The notes: a model not told the origin generated them from the letters alone. A DNA stretch of 37,579 nt from an uncultured Pelagibacteraceae bacterium (GCA_902560245.1 CACELK010000014.1:1-37579); one strand, 5' to 3'; shown: positions 9,088 through 19,097, counted from the stretch's first letter. A program made the numbers and translations.

Positions 9088-9666
9088 TTAATAAATTTTT
9101 GTCTTCGATTCAGTATTATTTTTTAAGCGTTTTATATTTTCTCTATGGGTATAAAAAATTAAAATAAATAAAATTATAAAGAAAAAATGATTTTTATCAT
9201 CGATTAAAAAAAAGTGATATATGGGAATAGCCAATGAAGCTAACAAGGAAGATAACGATGAATATTTTGATACAAGAAAAATAATAAACCAACTAACGAT
9301 AAAAACGAATCCAAGAATATAATTTATACAAAATAATATACCAACGTAAGTTGCTACACCTTTACCGCCTTTAAATTTTAACCAAATAGGAAAAACATGA
9401 CCTAAAAACACAGATAAAGAAGATATAAATATAAAATTTGGAAAGTTATATTTAATAAAAATAATAGGGGCAACAGCTTTTAAAATATCAAGAAATAAAG
9501 TTGAGAAACCTATAAGTTTATTTCCAGTTCTTAATACATTGGTAGCACCAATATTTCCTGATCCAATATTTCTTATATCCTGTTTTAAAAATAATTTTGT
9601 TAATATAAAACCAAATGGTATTGAACCAAGTAAATATGAAACTAAAGCTACAAAAAATACTTCCAT
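9088..9666 (-). CDS. plsY: Acyl-phosphate glycerol-3-phosphate acyltransferase PlsY
   Basis: This membrane enzyme acylates glycerol-3-phosphate with acyl-phosphate to start phospholipid synthesis. The 192 residues show all three PlsY signatures: GSIPFGFIL in the first membrane span, GSGNIGATNVLRTG in the following loop and FKGGKGVATYVG further on. About five hydrophobic segments fit the family. It starts 3 bp after the pyrC stop and is followed by topA after 37 bp, so it is likely part of one leftward operon. The C terminus (HRENIKRLKNN) is the typical positively charged tail. Confidence 0.96.
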   Translation of the reverse strand: MEVFFVALVSYLLGSIPFGFILTKLFLKQDIRNIGSGNIGATNVLRTGNKLIGFSTLFLDILKAVAPIIFIKYNFPNFIFISSLSVFLGHVFPIWLKFKGGKGVATYVGILFCINYILGFVFIVSWFIIFLVSKYSSLSSLLASLAIPIYHFFLIDDKNHFFFIILFILIFYTHRENIKRLKNNTESKTKIY

Positions 9667-9669
9667 GAT

Positions 9670-10956
9670 TTAATTTTTAAATAATTCTTCACCTTTTACA
9701 AATGTATTAGTGACTAAACCCTGTAATTTTTTATCTTCAATACAAGTATTTTTAGACTTCGAGATAATTTTTTCTTTCTTAACAATCCATGGTTTGTAAA
9801 TATCAACAATACAAAAATCAGCATCATTTCCAATAGAAAGGTTGCCTTTGTTTATTTTTAAAATTTTTGCAGGATTGCTTGTTAATAATTCGATTAACTT
9901 AAATAATTTTACCGAACCATTATGGTATAGCTCTAATGATAAAGCTAATAGAGTTTCTACACCAGAAGCTCCTGTAGCTGCTTGAGAAAAAGTTAATCTC
10001 TTAGATTCCTCATCTTCAGGTTTATGGTCTGACACAATAACGTCAATTAAACCTTGATTAATTGCTTTTACCAGAGAAACTCTATCTTCTTCAGTTCTTA
10101 GAGGAGGTGATAGTTTTAAAAATGTTCTAAAATCACCTATATCATTTTCATTTAGTGATAAATTGTTAATTGATACTCCAGTTGTAAAATCAACATTATT
10201 TTTTTTGTGAGAAATAACATCTATTGATTTGGATGATGAGATTTGAGAGATATGATATCTACAATTAAAATCTTCTAAAAGTGTAAGATCTCTTTCAATA
10301 ATTATTTTTTCAGCTAAATCTGGTATTCCTTGAAGACCAAGCTTTGTTGATATTATACCATCATTAACCAGTCCATTTTGAGAAAGTTCTTGATCTTCAG
10401 CATGTTGCATTATTAAACAGTCTAAATCATATGCAGATCTCATTATTCTAGACATAAGTCTTGTATTCTGAATTGTTTTTGATCCATCTGTAAAACCTAC
10501 GATTCCTTTGTTTTTCAGCAAACCAAACTCAGTCATATTGGTGCCCTCAAGATTTTTAGTCATAGAAGCAGCAGGAAAAATATTTATTTTTGCCTTGTCT
10601 CGACCTCTTCTTTTTAAAAAATCAACAATTGATACGTTGTCAATTACAGGCGAGGTATTAGGCATTGTTACAACAGAAGTCACACCTCCTGCAATTGCAG
10701 CATTACTCAGAGTTTTAAAATTTTCCTTATATTCATAACCAGGCTCTCCCACAAAAACTCTCATATCCACCAGTCCAGGAAATAGGTATTTATCTTTAAG
10801 ATCAATATATTTTTCTCTTGATGGAATATTATTTTTATTAACTTTTTTACCAATTGCCTCTATTTTCCCTTCTTCATTTATAATTAAACCTCCAACCTCA
10901 TCAATTGAATTTTTTGGATCTATAATATTAGCATTTAAAAAATATTTTTTTTTCAT
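9670..10956 (-). CDS. pyrC: Dihydroorotase-like protein lacking metal-binding histidines (probable non-catalytic PyrC/PyrX)
   Basis: It belongs to the class I dihydroorotase amidohydrolase fold, 428 residues from the ATG at 10956, which overlaps the pyrB stop by 4 bp (ATGA). The usual HxH metal motif (DMHVHLREPG-type) reads [10 protein letters not shown] here, so R66 and F68 replace both histidines. The usual TPHH segment reads VSINN (261-265). H185, H235 and D310 in VIVSDHKPE remain. Partners of aspartate transcarbamoylase with such losses are known in other proteobacteria as structural, non-catalytic DHOases. I infer the same role here: it would hold PyrB in a complex while a true dihydroorotase is encoded elsewhere. 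Database annotation will probably say dihydroorotase. Confidence 0.88.
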   Translation of the reverse strand: MKKKYFLNANIIDPKNSIDEVGGLIINEEGKIEAIGKKVNKNNIPSREKYIDLKDKYLFPGLVDMRVFVGEPGYEYKENFKTLSNAAIAGGVTSVVTMPNTSPVIDNVSIVDFLKRRGRDKAKINIFPAASMTKNLEGTNMTEFGLLKNKGIVGFTDGSKTIQNTRLMSRIMRSAYDLDCLIMQHAEDQELSQNGLVNDGIISTKLGLQGIPDLAEKIIIERDLTLLEDFNCRYHISQISSSKSIDVISHKKNNVDFTTGVSINNLSLNENDIGDFRTFLKLSPPLRTEEDRVSLVKAINQGLIDVIVSDHKPEDEESKRLTFSQAATGASGVETLLALSLELYHNGSVKLFKLIELLTSNPAKILKINKGNLSIGNDADFCIVDIYKPWIVKKEKIISKSKNTCIEDKKLQGLVTNTFVKGEELFKN

Positions 10957-11897
10957 TTTTCGCAAAAAATTTTTAAACAAGCCATTCTCACTGCTACTCC
11001 TAATTCAACTTGTTCTTTAATTACACTTTTGTTTATATCATCAGCTAATCTAGTATCGATTTCTATACCTCGGTTCATTGGACCTGGATGCATTATTAAT
11101 GCATCATTTTTTGCTTCCTCTAATTTATCTGGAGTTAATCCATAATACTCATAGTACTCTCTGTTTGATGATAAAAATGAACTTGTCATTCTTTCATTTT
11201 GTAATCTTAACATCATTACTATATCACAGTCTTTTAGTCCTTTTTTCATATCTGAAAAAGTATTTACTCCTAGCTTACTAATATCTTTGGGAAGTAGATT
11301 TGAAGGTGCAACAATATTTATTTCAGCACCTAACATGTTAAGCAAATAAATATTAGATCTAGCAACTCTCGAATGAAGAATGTCGCCACATATTGCTATT
11401 CTCAAACCTTGTATTTTATTTTTTCTATCAATAATTGTTAAAGCATCAAGTAATGCTTGTGTAGGATGCTCTCTTCTTCCGTCACCGGCATTTAATACAG
11501 CACAATTAACTTTTTGCGATAAAAGATTACAAGCTCCAGAGTCTTGATGTCTTACTACTATTATATCTGGATGCATTGCATTAAGTGTCATAGCCGTGTC
11601 TATCAATGTTTCACCTTTTTTAATTGCAGAATTAGTAATATTCATGGACATTACATCTGCACCAAGTCTTTTTCCTGCTAATTCAAAAGAACTTTGTGTA
11701 CGAGTAGACGGTTCGAAAAACAAATTAATTTGTGTTTTACCTTTTAAAATATCAACCTTTTTATTTTTACTTTTGTTAACAGAAATGAATTTTTTTGATT
11801 CAGAAAGTATTAAATTTACATCAGAAACAGTTAGATCTTGAATACCTAGGAGATGTTTTTTTGAAATTTTAATAGCTTTATTAGAATTTATTGCCAT
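10953..11897 (-). CDS. pyrB: Aspartate carbamoyltransferase catalytic subunit
   Basis: It joins carbamoyl phosphate and aspartate, the committed step of pyrimidine synthesis. The 314 residues contain the carbamoyl-phosphate loop [20 protein letters not shown]. They also contain [13 protein letters not shown], the aspartate-loop region [10 protein letters not shown] and [12 protein letters not shown] near the C terminus. No regulatory pyrI gene is nearby; instead it is coupled by a 4-bp overlap to the DHOase-like gene, as expected for class A/B-type ATCase complexes. It starts 42 bp downstream of the ruvX stop. Confidence 0.96.
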   Translation of the reverse strand: MAINSNKAIKISKKHLLGIQDLTVSDVNLILSESKKFISVNKSKNKKVDILKGKTQINLFFEPSTRTQSSFELAGKRLGADVMSMNITNSAIKKGETLIDTAMTLNAMHPDIIVVRHQDSGACNLLSQKVNCAVLNAGDGRREHPTQALLDALTIIDRKNKIQGLRIAICGDILHSRVARSNIYLLNMLGAEINIVAPSNLLPKDISKLGVNTFSDMKKGLKDCDIVMMLRLQNERMTSSFLSSNREYYEYYGLTPDKLEEAKNDALIMHPGPMNRGIEIDTRLADDINKSVIKEQVELGVAVRMACLKIFCEK

Positions 11898-11939
11898 TAA
11901 AATTAACTCTATAACTATTATGTAGAATTATTGCAAGTA

Positions 11940-12395
11940 TTAATTATTTAAATAATCCAGAGCCCCTTGAAGTATGAATGTAGCAGCATTTTCGTCAATT
12001 TTTTTTACTCTTTTAGAAACATTTATATCCAATTCGCTTGATAAATTAAATGCACCCACCGTTGATAATCTTTCATCCCATAAAACTATGGGAATATTGA
12101 CCTCTCTATTGATTATAATAGATTTATCCTTAACAGATTGAGAAGACTTACCCTTTGTACCATCCATATTAATTGGATCACCAATAATTAATCCTTGAAT
12201 ATTATTTTCTTTAACTAAATATTTAATTTCTTTGATAAATTCGTTTAAAGATGAGAGTTGGATGGTTTTTAAAGGCATAGCAATTAATCTTTTGTCATCA
12301 GATATCGATATACCAATCCTTTTTGTACCAATATCAATACCTAGTAATTGTGATTTTTTATCAATTTTACTCTTAAGTTTATCAATAGTGATCAT
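11940..12395 (-). CDS. ruvX: RuvX/YqgF-family RNase H-like nuclease
   Basis: The YqgF family has an RNase H fold and is linked to Holliday-junction resolution and to 16S rRNA 5'-end processing. The sequence shows LLGIDIGTKRIGISISD (first catalytic aspartate), GDPINMDGTKGKSSQSVK and WDERLSTVGAF (late conserved aspartate). I chose the ATG at 12395 (151 aa), the family's usual length. Longer in-frame starts at 12434 and 12464 would run into the divergent gatC. It is the first gene of the leftward run toward pyrB-pyrC-plsY-topA. Confidence 0.9.
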   Translation of the reverse strand: MITIDKLKSKIDKKSQLLGIDIGTKRIGISISDDKRLIAMPLKTIQLSSLNEFIKEIKYLVKENNIQGLIIGDPINMDGTKGKSSQSVKDKSIIINREVNIPIVLWDERLSTVGAFNLSSELDINVSKRVKKIDENAATFILQGALDYLNN

Positions 12396-12408
12396 GTTGT
12401 ATTTTTCT

Positions 12409-12416
12409 ATTATAAT
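12409..12416. promoter_or_regulatory. Symmetric ATTATAAT, candidate shared -10 element of ruvX and gatC
   Basis: The 39-bp gap between ruvX and gatC contains ATTATAAT, its own reverse complement. It gives a consensus TATAAT on the plus strand (12411-12416, 18 nt before gatC) and one on the minus strand (12414-12409, 13 nt before ruvX). Both distances suit short 5' leaders. No convincing -35 box is visible on either side, and A/T richness makes such octamers frequent, so this is suggestive only. Confidence 0.35.
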
Positions 12417-12434
12417 GATAGATCTAATTATCAT

Positions 12435-12722
12435 ATGACTATAGATCTTAAAACCGTTAAACACATATCTAAATTATCAAGAATTTCAATTGATGATCAA
12501 AAAGCCAAGAAACTTGAGAAAGATTTAAACTCAATATTTAAATGGATTGAGAAACTAAACGAATTAAATACAGACAATGTTGAGCCTTTAACATCAATTG
12601 CAGAAACAACTCTAAGATTCAGAAAAGATCAAATTTTATCAAAAAATATCAGGGAAGATATTCTTAAAAATTCCCCAAAAGACAATAAAGATTATTTTGT
12701 GGTACCGAAAGTGGTAGAGTGA
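12435..12722 (+). CDS. gatC: Asp-tRNA(Asn)/Glu-tRNA(Gln) amidotransferase subunit C
   Basis: GatC is the small subunit that wraps around GatA and stabilises the GatCAB complex. The 95 residues have the family pattern [10 protein letters not shown] near the start, [24 protein letters not shown] in the middle and FVVPKVVE at the end. It opens the gatCAB operon and abuts gatA with a 1-bp overlap (or 4 bp if gatA starts at its GTG). Length is normal. Confidence 0.95.
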   Translation: MTIDLKTVKHISKLSRISIDDQKAKKLEKDLNSIFKWIEKLNELNTDNVEPLTSIAETTLRFRKDQILSKNIREDILKNSPKDNKDYFVVPKVVE

Positions 12723-14179
12723 TGACTGATATAATAAATTTAACATTAACTGAGCTTGTTAATAAAATTAAATCTAAAGAAATTTCCTCAACAGATATTA
12801 CTTCTAATTATATAGAAAGATCAAAATCATCTAAAAAACTAAATACTTATATCGAAGAAACTTTCGATGATGCTCTAGTAAATTCAAAAAAATTTGATGC
12901 TAAACCAGATCTTCAAAAAAAACTTCCAGGCATTCCTATAGCAGTTAAAGATCTTTATTGTACAAAAAATGTTAAAACAACAGCAGGTAGTAAAATTTTA
13001 GAAAATTTTGTTCCAAGTTATGAGTCTACCGTTACTCAAAATCTCTGGAATTCAGGAGCTATATTACTAGGAAAATTGAATTGTGATGAATTTGCTATGG
13101 GCTCATCAAATGAAACAAGTCATTTTGGAAATGTTTTAAGCCCAATTGATAATAATTTAGTTCCAGGAGGTTCTTCGGGTGGCTCTGCTTCTGCTTTAGC
13201 AGCAAAACTTACGCCAGCGACCATTGGCACTGATACAGGTGGATCAATTCGACAACCAGCTTCTTTCACAGGAACTGTAGGATTGAAGCCTACCTATGGG
13301 AGTTGTTCTAGATACGGAATAGTTGCTTTTGCATCCTCTTTAGATCAGGCAGGTCCAATGACAAGAGATGTTAAAGACTGCGCACTTTTACTTGAGGTAA
13401 TAAGTTCATTTGACAACAAAGACTCAACATCAATTGATTTTAAACGGCCAAATTATTTTTCTGATCTTAATAAAAATATTAAAGGTAAAAAAATTGGCAT
13501 TCCTAAAGAATATAGAGTTGAGGGAATGCCTGCTGAAATAGAAAAATTATGGGACAATGGTAAAGAATATTTAAAAAATTGTGGGGCTGAAATTATCGAT
13601 ATTTCTTTACCACATACAAAATATGCTCTTCCTACTTATTATATAGTTGCTCCAGCTGAGGCATCTTCAAATCTAGCGAGATATGACGGAGTGAAATATG
13701 GATTTAGAGTCGAAGGTGAAAATTTAATTGATATGTATGAAAAAACTAGATCTCAAGGATTTGGCGACGAGGTTAAAAGAAGAATTATGATAGGTACATA
13801 TGTTCTTTCATCAGGTTATTATGATGCTTACTATCTTAAAGCTCAAAAGGTAAGAAAACTTATAAAAAACGATTTTGATGAAGCTTTTAACAAAGTTGAT
13901 GCAATTTTAACTCCTTCTACACCAAGTTCAGCCTTTAAAGTAGGTGAGAAAATGGACGACCCTGTTTCTATGTATTTAAATGACATCTTTACTGTCCCCG
14001 TAAATTTAGCAGGATTACCTGGCATTTCAATTCCAGCAGGTTTAGATGAAAATAACTATCCATTAGGACTCCAGCTTATTGGAAAACCTTTCGATGAACA
14101 GGGAATTCTGAATATTGCATACTCTATGGAAGAAAAAATTAATTTTAAACTAAATACAAGCGATTGGTGGAATAAGTGA
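12722..14179 (+). CDS. gatA: Asp-tRNA(Asn)/Glu-tRNA(Gln) amidotransferase subunit A
   Basis: GatA is the amidase that releases ammonia from glutamine for transamidation of misacylated tRNA. The amidase-signature triad is visible: K76 in PIAVKDLYC, the cis-serine S151 in [10 protein letters not shown] and the nucleophile S175 in [12 protein letters not shown] (numbered from the ATG at 12722, 485 aa). A GTG at 12719 directly precedes the ATG and could serve as the start, adding one residue. The ATG gives a TGATG junction with gatC. The 3' end overlaps gatB by 4 bp (GTGA). Confidence 0.96.
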   Translation: MTDIINLTLTELVNKIKSKEISSTDITSNYIERSKSSKKLNTYIEETFDDALVNSKKFDAKPDLQKKLPGIPIAVKDLYCTKNVKTTAGSKILENFVPSYESTVTQNLWNSGAILLGKLNCDEFAMGSSNETSHFGNVLSPIDNNLVPGGSSGGSASALAAKLTPATIGTDTGGSIRQPASFTGTVGLKPTYGSCSRYGIVAFASSLDQAGPMTRDVKDCALLLEVISSFDNKDSTSIDFKRPNYFSDLNKNIKGKKIGIPKEYRVEGMPAEIEKLWDNGKEYLKNCGAEIIDISLPHTKYALPTYYIVAPAEASSNLARYDGVKYGFRVEGENLIDMYEKTRSQGFGDEVKRRIMIGTYVLSSGYYDAYYLKAQKVRKLIKNDFDEAFNKVDAILTPSTPSSAFKVGEKMDDPVSMYLNDIFTVPVNLAGLPGISIPAGLDENNYPLGLQLIGKPFDEQGILNIAYSMEEKINFKLNTSDWWNK

Positions 14180-15633
14180 AAAAAGATCAATACTTGATAG
14201 AGAAAAATGGAAATAATTATGAAGTAGTAATTGGATTAGAAGTACATGCTCAAGTGCTTTCAAAGTCAAAATTATTTTCTAATTCAGCAACAAAATTTGG
14301 ATCTGAGCCGAATACTCAAGTAAGTTTAGTTGATGCTGCTTTTCCTGGAATGCTACCTGTAATAAATGAGTTTTGTATCAGACAAGCTGTTAAAACAGGC
14401 ATTGGTTTAAATGCTAAGATTAATAAAAAATCAATTTTTGATCGTAAAAATTATTTTTATGCTGATCTACCTCAGGGTTATCAGATTTCTCAATACAAAG
14501 ATCCAATTGTTGGAGAAGGATCAATTGTTCTAGACTTGCCCTCAGGTCCCAAGACTATCGGAATTGAAAGATTACATTTGGAACAAGATGCTGGAAAAAG
14601 TATACATGATATAGACCCTAGTAGTACTTTAGTTGATTTAAATAGATCTGGCGTAGCTCTTATGGAAATCGTTAGCAAACCAGATCTTAGATCTCCTGAA
14701 GAAGTCAATTTATATATAAAGAAATTAAGATCAATAATGAGATATTTAGGTACATGTGATGGAAATATGCAAGAAGGTTCATTAAGAGCAGATGTTAACG
14801 TGTCGGTGAGAAAACTTGGTAGTGATAAATTTGGTACACGTTGTGAAATTAAAAATGTTAATTCAATTAAATTCATGCAAATGGCTATCGAGTATGAAGC
14901 AAATAGACAAGCCGAATTATTGGAGGAAGGTGGTATAATTGATCAGGAAACAAGACTTTTTGATACTAAAAAAAATCAAACAAGATCAATGAGATCAAAA
15001 GAGGATGCCCATGATTATAGATACTTTCCTGATCCTGACCTATTACCTTTAGAGTTTGATGATCAATTTATAGAGGATATTAAAAGCGAAATACCTGAGC
15101 TTCCAGATCAAAAAAAAGATCGTTTTATTGAAAAATTTAAACTTTCTCCTTATGAGGCTACAATACTAGTTTCAGATTTAGAGACGTCAAAATATTTTGA
15201 AAAAGTAATTAAAAACTCTGATGTTAAATTATCTGCAAACTGGATAACCGGTGAGTTATTTGCATTACTTAATGAAAAAAATATTGAAATTGACCAAAGT
15301 CCAATAAGTCCAGAAAATTTATCAAAATTAATTAACTTAATTACAGATGGAACTATATCAGGAAAAATTGCTAAAACATTATTTGTAGAAATGTCAAATG
15401 GAGACCAGGATCCAAAGAAAATCGTTGAGGAGAAAGGTCTTAAACAACAAAGCGATCCAAAAGAATTAGAAAAAATTATAGATAAAGTGATTTTAGATAA
15501 TCCAGACAATGTACAAAAATATAAATCCGGAAAAGATAAACTTTTTGGTTTTTTTGTTGGTCAAGTAATGAAAGCTTCATCAGGTAAAGCAAACCCAAAA
15601 ATAGTTAATGATATATTAAAGAAAAAACTTTAG
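14176..15633 (+). CDS. gatB: Asp-tRNA(Asn)/Glu-tRNA(Gln) amidotransferase subunit B
   Basis: GatB phosphorylates and amidates the aspartyl or glutamyl group on tRNA. The 485 residues begin from GTG at 14176, overlapping the gatA stop by 4 bp. Motifs include [52 protein letters not shown] and [13 protein letters not shown]. The tail (about 330-485) is the YqeY-like helical domain that contacts tRNA, with [16 protein letters not shown] at the end. GatCAB implies tRNA-dependent Gln and/or Asn decoding, with the corresponding discriminating or non-discriminating synthetases encoded elsewhere. Confidence 0.97.
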   Translation: MKKDQYLIEKNGNNYEVVIGLEVHAQVLSKSKLFSNSATKFGSEPNTQVSLVDAAFPGMLPVINEFCIRQAVKTGIGLNAKINKKSIFDRKNYFYADLPQGYQISQYKDPIVGEGSIVLDLPSGPKTIGIERLHLEQDAGKSIHDIDPSSTLVDLNRSGVALMEIVSKPDLRSPEEVNLYIKKLRSIMRYLGTCDGNMQEGSLRADVNVSVRKLGSDKFGTRCEIKNVNSIKFMQMAIEYEANRQAELLEEGGIIDQETRLFDTKKNQTRSMRSKEDAHDYRYFPDPDLLPLEFDDQFIEDIKSEIPELPDQKKDRFIEKFKLSPYEATILVSDLETSKYFEKVIKNSDVKLSANWITGELFALLNEKNIEIDQSPISPENLSKLINLITDGTISGKIAKTLFVEMSNGDQDPKKIVEEKGLKQQSDPKELEKIIDKVILDNPDNVQKYKSGKDKLFGFFVGQVMKASSGKANPKIVNDILKKKL

Positions 15634-15638
15634 CCTAC

Positions 15639-16295
15639 ATGAGTAAAAATTTACAAATTACAAAAGATATAGAAAAATATATTAATGATAATTCTTTAAA
15701 TTTGAGTCCAATTCAGAAAGAAATTATTTCCTATAACGAAAGTCTTGGCGAAATTAAAAAAATGCAAATTTCAGAAACCCAATGTCATTTTCTGCATTTA
15801 TTGATTAAAGCATCTAATGCAAAAAAAATTTTAGAAATTGGAACTTTTACCGGATTAAGTACCTTATCAATGTTACAAGCTTTACCAAACGATGGAGAAT
15901 TAATAGCACTCGATAAAAACAAAAAAACATCCGATGTTGCTTTCAATTTTATTAAAAAAGCCAATCAAGAAAATAAAATAAAGTTAATAGTTAAACCAGC
16001 CCTAGAAAGTACAAAAATTCTTAAAAAAGAGGGAGAAAAATTTGATCTTATATTTATAGATGCCGATAAAGAAAATTATAAAAATTATTATGATCATAGC
16101 ATCGATCTGATTAAAAAAAATGGATTAATAATTATTGATAATGTTTTATGGTATGGAGATGTTGTTAAGAAAAATAAAAATGATAAAATAACAACATTTA
16201 TAAGAGATTTTAATTCTTATATTAAAAAAGATAAAAAAACTGAAAAAGTTATGATGCCTGTTGGTGATGGCCTTACAATCTGTAGAAAATTATAA
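15639..16295 (+). CDS. Class I SAM-dependent O-methyltransferase (caffeoyl-CoA OMT-like)
   Basis: The 218 residues match the family of small metal-dependent O-methyltransferases related to caffeoyl-CoA and catechol OMT. KKILEIGTFTGLSTLSML is SAM motif I (about 61-78). Later come ELIALDKN, the metal-binding acidic motif FDLIFIDADKENYKNYY and LIIIDNVLWYGDV. The substrate is unknown. Bacterial homologues act on various catechols, and some on tRNA (the TrmR group modifies tRNA wobble uridine). It lies 5 bp after gatB and overlaps trhO by 1 bp (TAATG). That neighbour makes 5-hydroxyuridine in tRNA, so a TrmR-like role is worth considering. Confidence 0.85.
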   Translation: MSKNLQITKDIEKYINDNSLNLSPIQKEIISYNESLGEIKKMQISETQCHFLHLLIKASNAKKILEIGTFTGLSTLSMLQALPNDGELIALDKNKKTSDVAFNFIKKANQENKIKLIVKPALESTKILKKEGEKFDLIFIDADKENYKNYYDHSIDLIKKNGLIIIDNVLWYGDVVKKNKNDKITTFIRDFNSYIKKDKKTEKVMMPVGDGLTICRKL

Positions 16296-17194
16296 TGTTT
16301 TATATTTTTGGGTTTTATAAATTTAAAAAAATAAAAAAGATAAAAAAAAATAAGAAAATCTTAAATATTTTTTTTATTAAAAATGAAATTCGTGGAACGA
16401 TTATTTTGTCGAATGAGGGTATTAATGGAACAATTTCTGGAAAAAAAAATAATCTAAATTTGGGAATTAAAAAAATTAAAAAAGTTTTTAATTTTTTAAA
16501 TTTTGATAGTGAGAATTTTTCTTTTAATAAATTTCAACCTTTTCATAAGTGTAAAGTAAAAATTAAAAAGGAATTAGTTCCAATGGGAATAAATATTAAT
16601 AAAAGAAGTCTTAATGGTCAAATAAATCCAAAAAAATGGAATAAAATTATTTCTGATGAAAATACGACTTTGATTGATGCAAGAAAGCCATTTGAGTATG
16701 AAGTAGGTACATTTAAAAACTCTATAAATCCAGATATAAATAACTTTAGAGAGTTTCCAAAGTTTTTAAAAAAGTTAAATAAAAATAAACCTGTTGCTAT
16801 GTTTTGTACTGGTGGAATTAGATGTGAAAAAGCTTCTGTTTTTTTAGAAAAAAGAGGATTTAAAAATGTTTATCAACTTAAAGGAGGAATTTTAAACTAC
16901 TTAAAAACAATAAAAAAAAAGGACAGCCTGTGGAAGGGTGAATGTTTTGTTTTCGATAATAGAATAAGTGTTAAACATGAATTGGCTAAGGGATCATTTT
17001 CCATGTGTAGTGGTTGTAGAAAACCGATTTCAACTAAAGATAAAAAGTCTATAAAATATGAGGAGGGTGTTTCTTGTCCAAGATGTCATGATATTTTGAC
17101 AAATATTCAAAAAGATAGATTTAGAATGAGACAAAAACAAATTAATATTGCAAAAGGGAGCAAGAAGAGACATATCTTCCAAAAAGAATATTAA
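16295..17194 (+). CDS. trhO: tRNA uridine(34) hydroxylase TrhO (rhodanese-domain, YceA/UPF0176 family)
   Basis: TrhO makes 5-hydroxyuridine at the tRNA wobble position in an oxygen-dependent reaction. The 299 residues show the UPF0176 plan. The N-terminal domain contains RGTIILSNEGINGTISG. A rhodanese domain runs from about 110 to 205, with LIDARKPFEYEVGTF and the active-site loop CTGGIRCEKA (171-180; C171). A C-terminal Cys-rich segment, CSGCRKPIS ... SCPRCHD, probably binds a metal. The N-terminal 30 residues are extremely lysine-rich. It is shorter than the roughly 350-residue E. coli protein. It starts in a TAATG overlap with the methyltransferase gene. Confidence 0.92.
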   Translation: MFYIFGFYKFKKIKKIKKNKKILNIFFIKNEIRGTIILSNEGINGTISGKKNNLNLGIKKIKKVFNFLNFDSENFSFNKFQPFHKCKVKIKKELVPMGININKRSLNGQINPKKWNKIISDENTTLIDARKPFEYEVGTFKNSINPDINNFREFPKFLKKLNKNKPVAMFCTGGIRCEKASVFLEKRGFKNVYQLKGGILNYLKTIKKKDSLWKGECFVFDNRISVKHELAKGSFSMCSGCRKPISTKDKKSIKYEEGVSCPRCHDILTNIQKDRFRMRQKQINIAKGSKKRHIFQKEY

Positions 17195-17210
17195 AAACCT
17201 TTTTCCAAAA

Positions 17211-18566
17211 ATGAATTTACTAAAAGATAATATACCCGATCTTGTAAAAAAATTGGCAATTCCAGCTAGCGTTGGAACTCTTTTTCAAACACTCTATAAT
17301 ATTGTTGATACTTTCTATGCAGGTAAAATTTCACCAGAGGCATTATCTGCATTATCTAAGTCTTTTCCAATTTATTTTATTATTATTGCAACATGTATAG
17401 GTGTTACGGTTGCTGGAACAGCTTTAATTGGTAACAGCATAGGAGAGAATAATAAAAAAAAAGTTTTAAGTTATTTTATTAATACGATTTATTTCGGATT
17501 TTTAATTTCAATTGTTATTACATTATTAGGATTGATTTTTTCTAAAAAAATTTACTATTTAATGGGTTCTACAGAAATAGTAACAAATTTAGGTCTTGAG
17601 TATACTAATATAATTTTTTCTGGATCTTTTTTATTTATTTTAGTTGTTGCTTTGAATTCTTTGTTACATGCTGAAGGAGACACAAAAACATATAGAAATG
17701 TTTTAATTTTGTCATTTGTTTTGAATATTATATTAAATCCAATTTTCATATTTGGTTTTTTATTTATTCCAGCCCTTGGTGTTGCTGGTATTGGTGTGTC
17801 AACAATTGTTGCTCAATTAATATCTTTTATAATTATATTTTTAAAAATTTTGCAAAATAAGAGATTAAAAAGTTTAGCAAAAGATTTTTTATATCCAAAA
17901 CTGAATTATTTAATAAATATTTTTTTTCAATCAATGCCAATAACTATAGCAATTTGTGGTTATTCAGTAGCAGCTGCGATTATTTTTACTTACGTTGGCA
18001 TGACTAATGAATTTGCAACCGCAGGATATGGTGCAGCAACCAGAATAGAGCAAGTCGTCCTTTTACCCATTCTTGGCATTAATACTGCATTAATATCTAT
18101 TATTGCACAAAACTATGGAGCTAAAAAACACGATAGAGTTAAAGAAACATATTTTACAGCAATTAAATATTCTTTTTTTATAATGGTTATATCTGGTGTT
18201 TTAATATTTTTAACAGCAAACATTATACCAAAATTTTTTTCAGATAATTTTGAAGTAATAGATTATGGAAAAAGATATTTGAAAATATCTGCATTTGTTT
18301 TACCAGCTTATCCTTTCTTTTTTCTTACAAATGGTTTTTTTATGGCTCTTAAAAAATCTGAAAACGCGATGATTAACAATATAGGTAGAAATGTTTTAGT
18401 ACCCATAATTGTATTTTATCTAGCTAAGTATTTAAGCGTGGATTATGATAATTTCTTTTGGTTATGGGTAATTTTTCAATGGCTTGTATCAATTATTTTA
18501 CTAATCGTTGTGAATTATTATCTTAATAACAAGCTACATAAATCTAGCACTGTCGTTAATCCATAA
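17211..18566 (+). CDS. MATE-family multidrug/toxin efflux transporter
   Basis: This is a polytopic inner-membrane cation-coupled exporter of the MATE family, NorM/DinF-like. The 451 residues have about 12 hydrophobic segments. Typical MATE sequences include LAIPASVGTLFQTLYNIVDTFYAGK near the start and GVAGIGVSTIVAQLISF near 190-210. A second-half repeat contains YGAATRIEQVVLLPILGINTALISIIAQNYGA. I chose the ATG at 17211, 16 bp after the trhO stop; an upstream TTG-initiated extension from 17148 would overlap trhO with untypical sequence. The substrate is unknown. The last 33 bp overlap the convergent soxG. Confidence 0.92.
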   Translation: MNLLKDNIPDLVKKLAIPASVGTLFQTLYNIVDTFYAGKISPEALSALSKSFPIYFIIIATCIGVTVAGTALIGNSIGENNKKKVLSYFINTIYFGFLISIVITLLGLIFSKKIYYLMGSTEIVTNLGLEYTNIIFSGSFLFILVVALNSLLHAEGDTKTYRNVLILSFVLNIILNPIFIFGFLFIPALGVAGIGVSTIVAQLISFIIIFLKILQNKRLKSLAKDFLYPKLNYLINIFFQSMPITIAICGYSVAAAIIFTYVGMTNEFATAGYGAATRIEQVVLLPILGINTALISIIAQNYGAKKHDRVKETYFTAIKYSFFIMVISGVLIFLTANIIPKFFSDNFEVIDYGKRYLKISAFVLPAYPFFFLTNGFFMALKKSENAMINNIGRNVLVPIIVFYLAKYLSVDYDNFFWLWVIFQWLVSIILLIVVNYYLNNKLHKSSTVVNP

Positions 18567-19097
18567 CCATAGATCTTCAGAAAAAGATCTTCTTACAAAT
18601 AAATTTAATTCATTATTATCTCTATTGTGCAATATAACATCTACATGATTGACTAAGGTTTGAGCTACAGAGCCTTTTTTTCTTTTAAATTCATTAAAAT
18701 TAAAAGGACAACTTTTTGATAATAAATCATAAATTTTATTACCTTTAAAATTAATCATTATCCAATGATCTGATACGTTGGTTACAGCACCTTGGTTTAA
18801 TTTGGAAATTTCATCAAATAATTTATCCTCCATATCTATTTGTTCTTTTAAAGATTGATTTTTATTATTTGAATAAACCAACCATTCATCTGGGCTTAAC
18901 CAGAGTAAATTATAACCTTCATTACCAGATGAAGTGTTCGCTTCAGTTGGGGGCAAGATAGATAGAATCTTTCCAATTTTTTTTGAAAATTCTCTTTTTT
19001 TACTTCTTAAATTTATTTTTATTATAGGTTCAATCTCTTCAATTTTTATATCACCATATGTTTTTTTCTGTTTAATAGTTGAATTAAAATTAAGCAT
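18534..19097 (-). CDS. soxG: Sarcosine oxidase gamma subunit
   Basis: This is the small structural subunit of heterotetrameric sarcosine oxidase, GcvT-like in fold. The 187 residues carry the family features INLRSK near the start, LWLSPDEWLVYS, AVTNVSDHWIMINFKGNK, CPFNFNEFKRKKGSVAQTLV and FVRRSFSEDLWLWINDS at the end. It is last in the soxBDAG operon and overlaps the soxA 3' end by 8 bp. Its own 3' end overlaps the convergent MATE gene by 33 bp. The identification is helped by operon context, as the sequence itself is less conserved than soxA or soxB. Confidence 0.93.
   Translation of the reverse strand: MLNFNSTIKQKKTYGDIKIEEIEPIIKINLRSKKREFSKKIGKILSILPPTEANTSSGNEGYNLLWLSPDEWLVYSNNKNQSLKEQIDMEDKLFDEISKLNQGAVTNVSDHWIMINFKGNKIYDLLSKSCPFNFNEFKRKKGSVAQTLVNHVDVILHNRDNNELNLFVRRSFSEDLWLWINDSARFM

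Noticed and set aside
14490..14876. 128-residue minus-strand frame inside gatB (also 15150-15509)
   Set aside because: Antisense to conserved gatB sequence, low-complexity translation, no start context.
18571..18590. AGATCTT / AAGATCT inverted repeat 4 bp after the MATE stop, as a terminator
   Set aside because: Stem has only two G-C pairs, there is no following T run on either strand, and it lies within soxG coding sequence.
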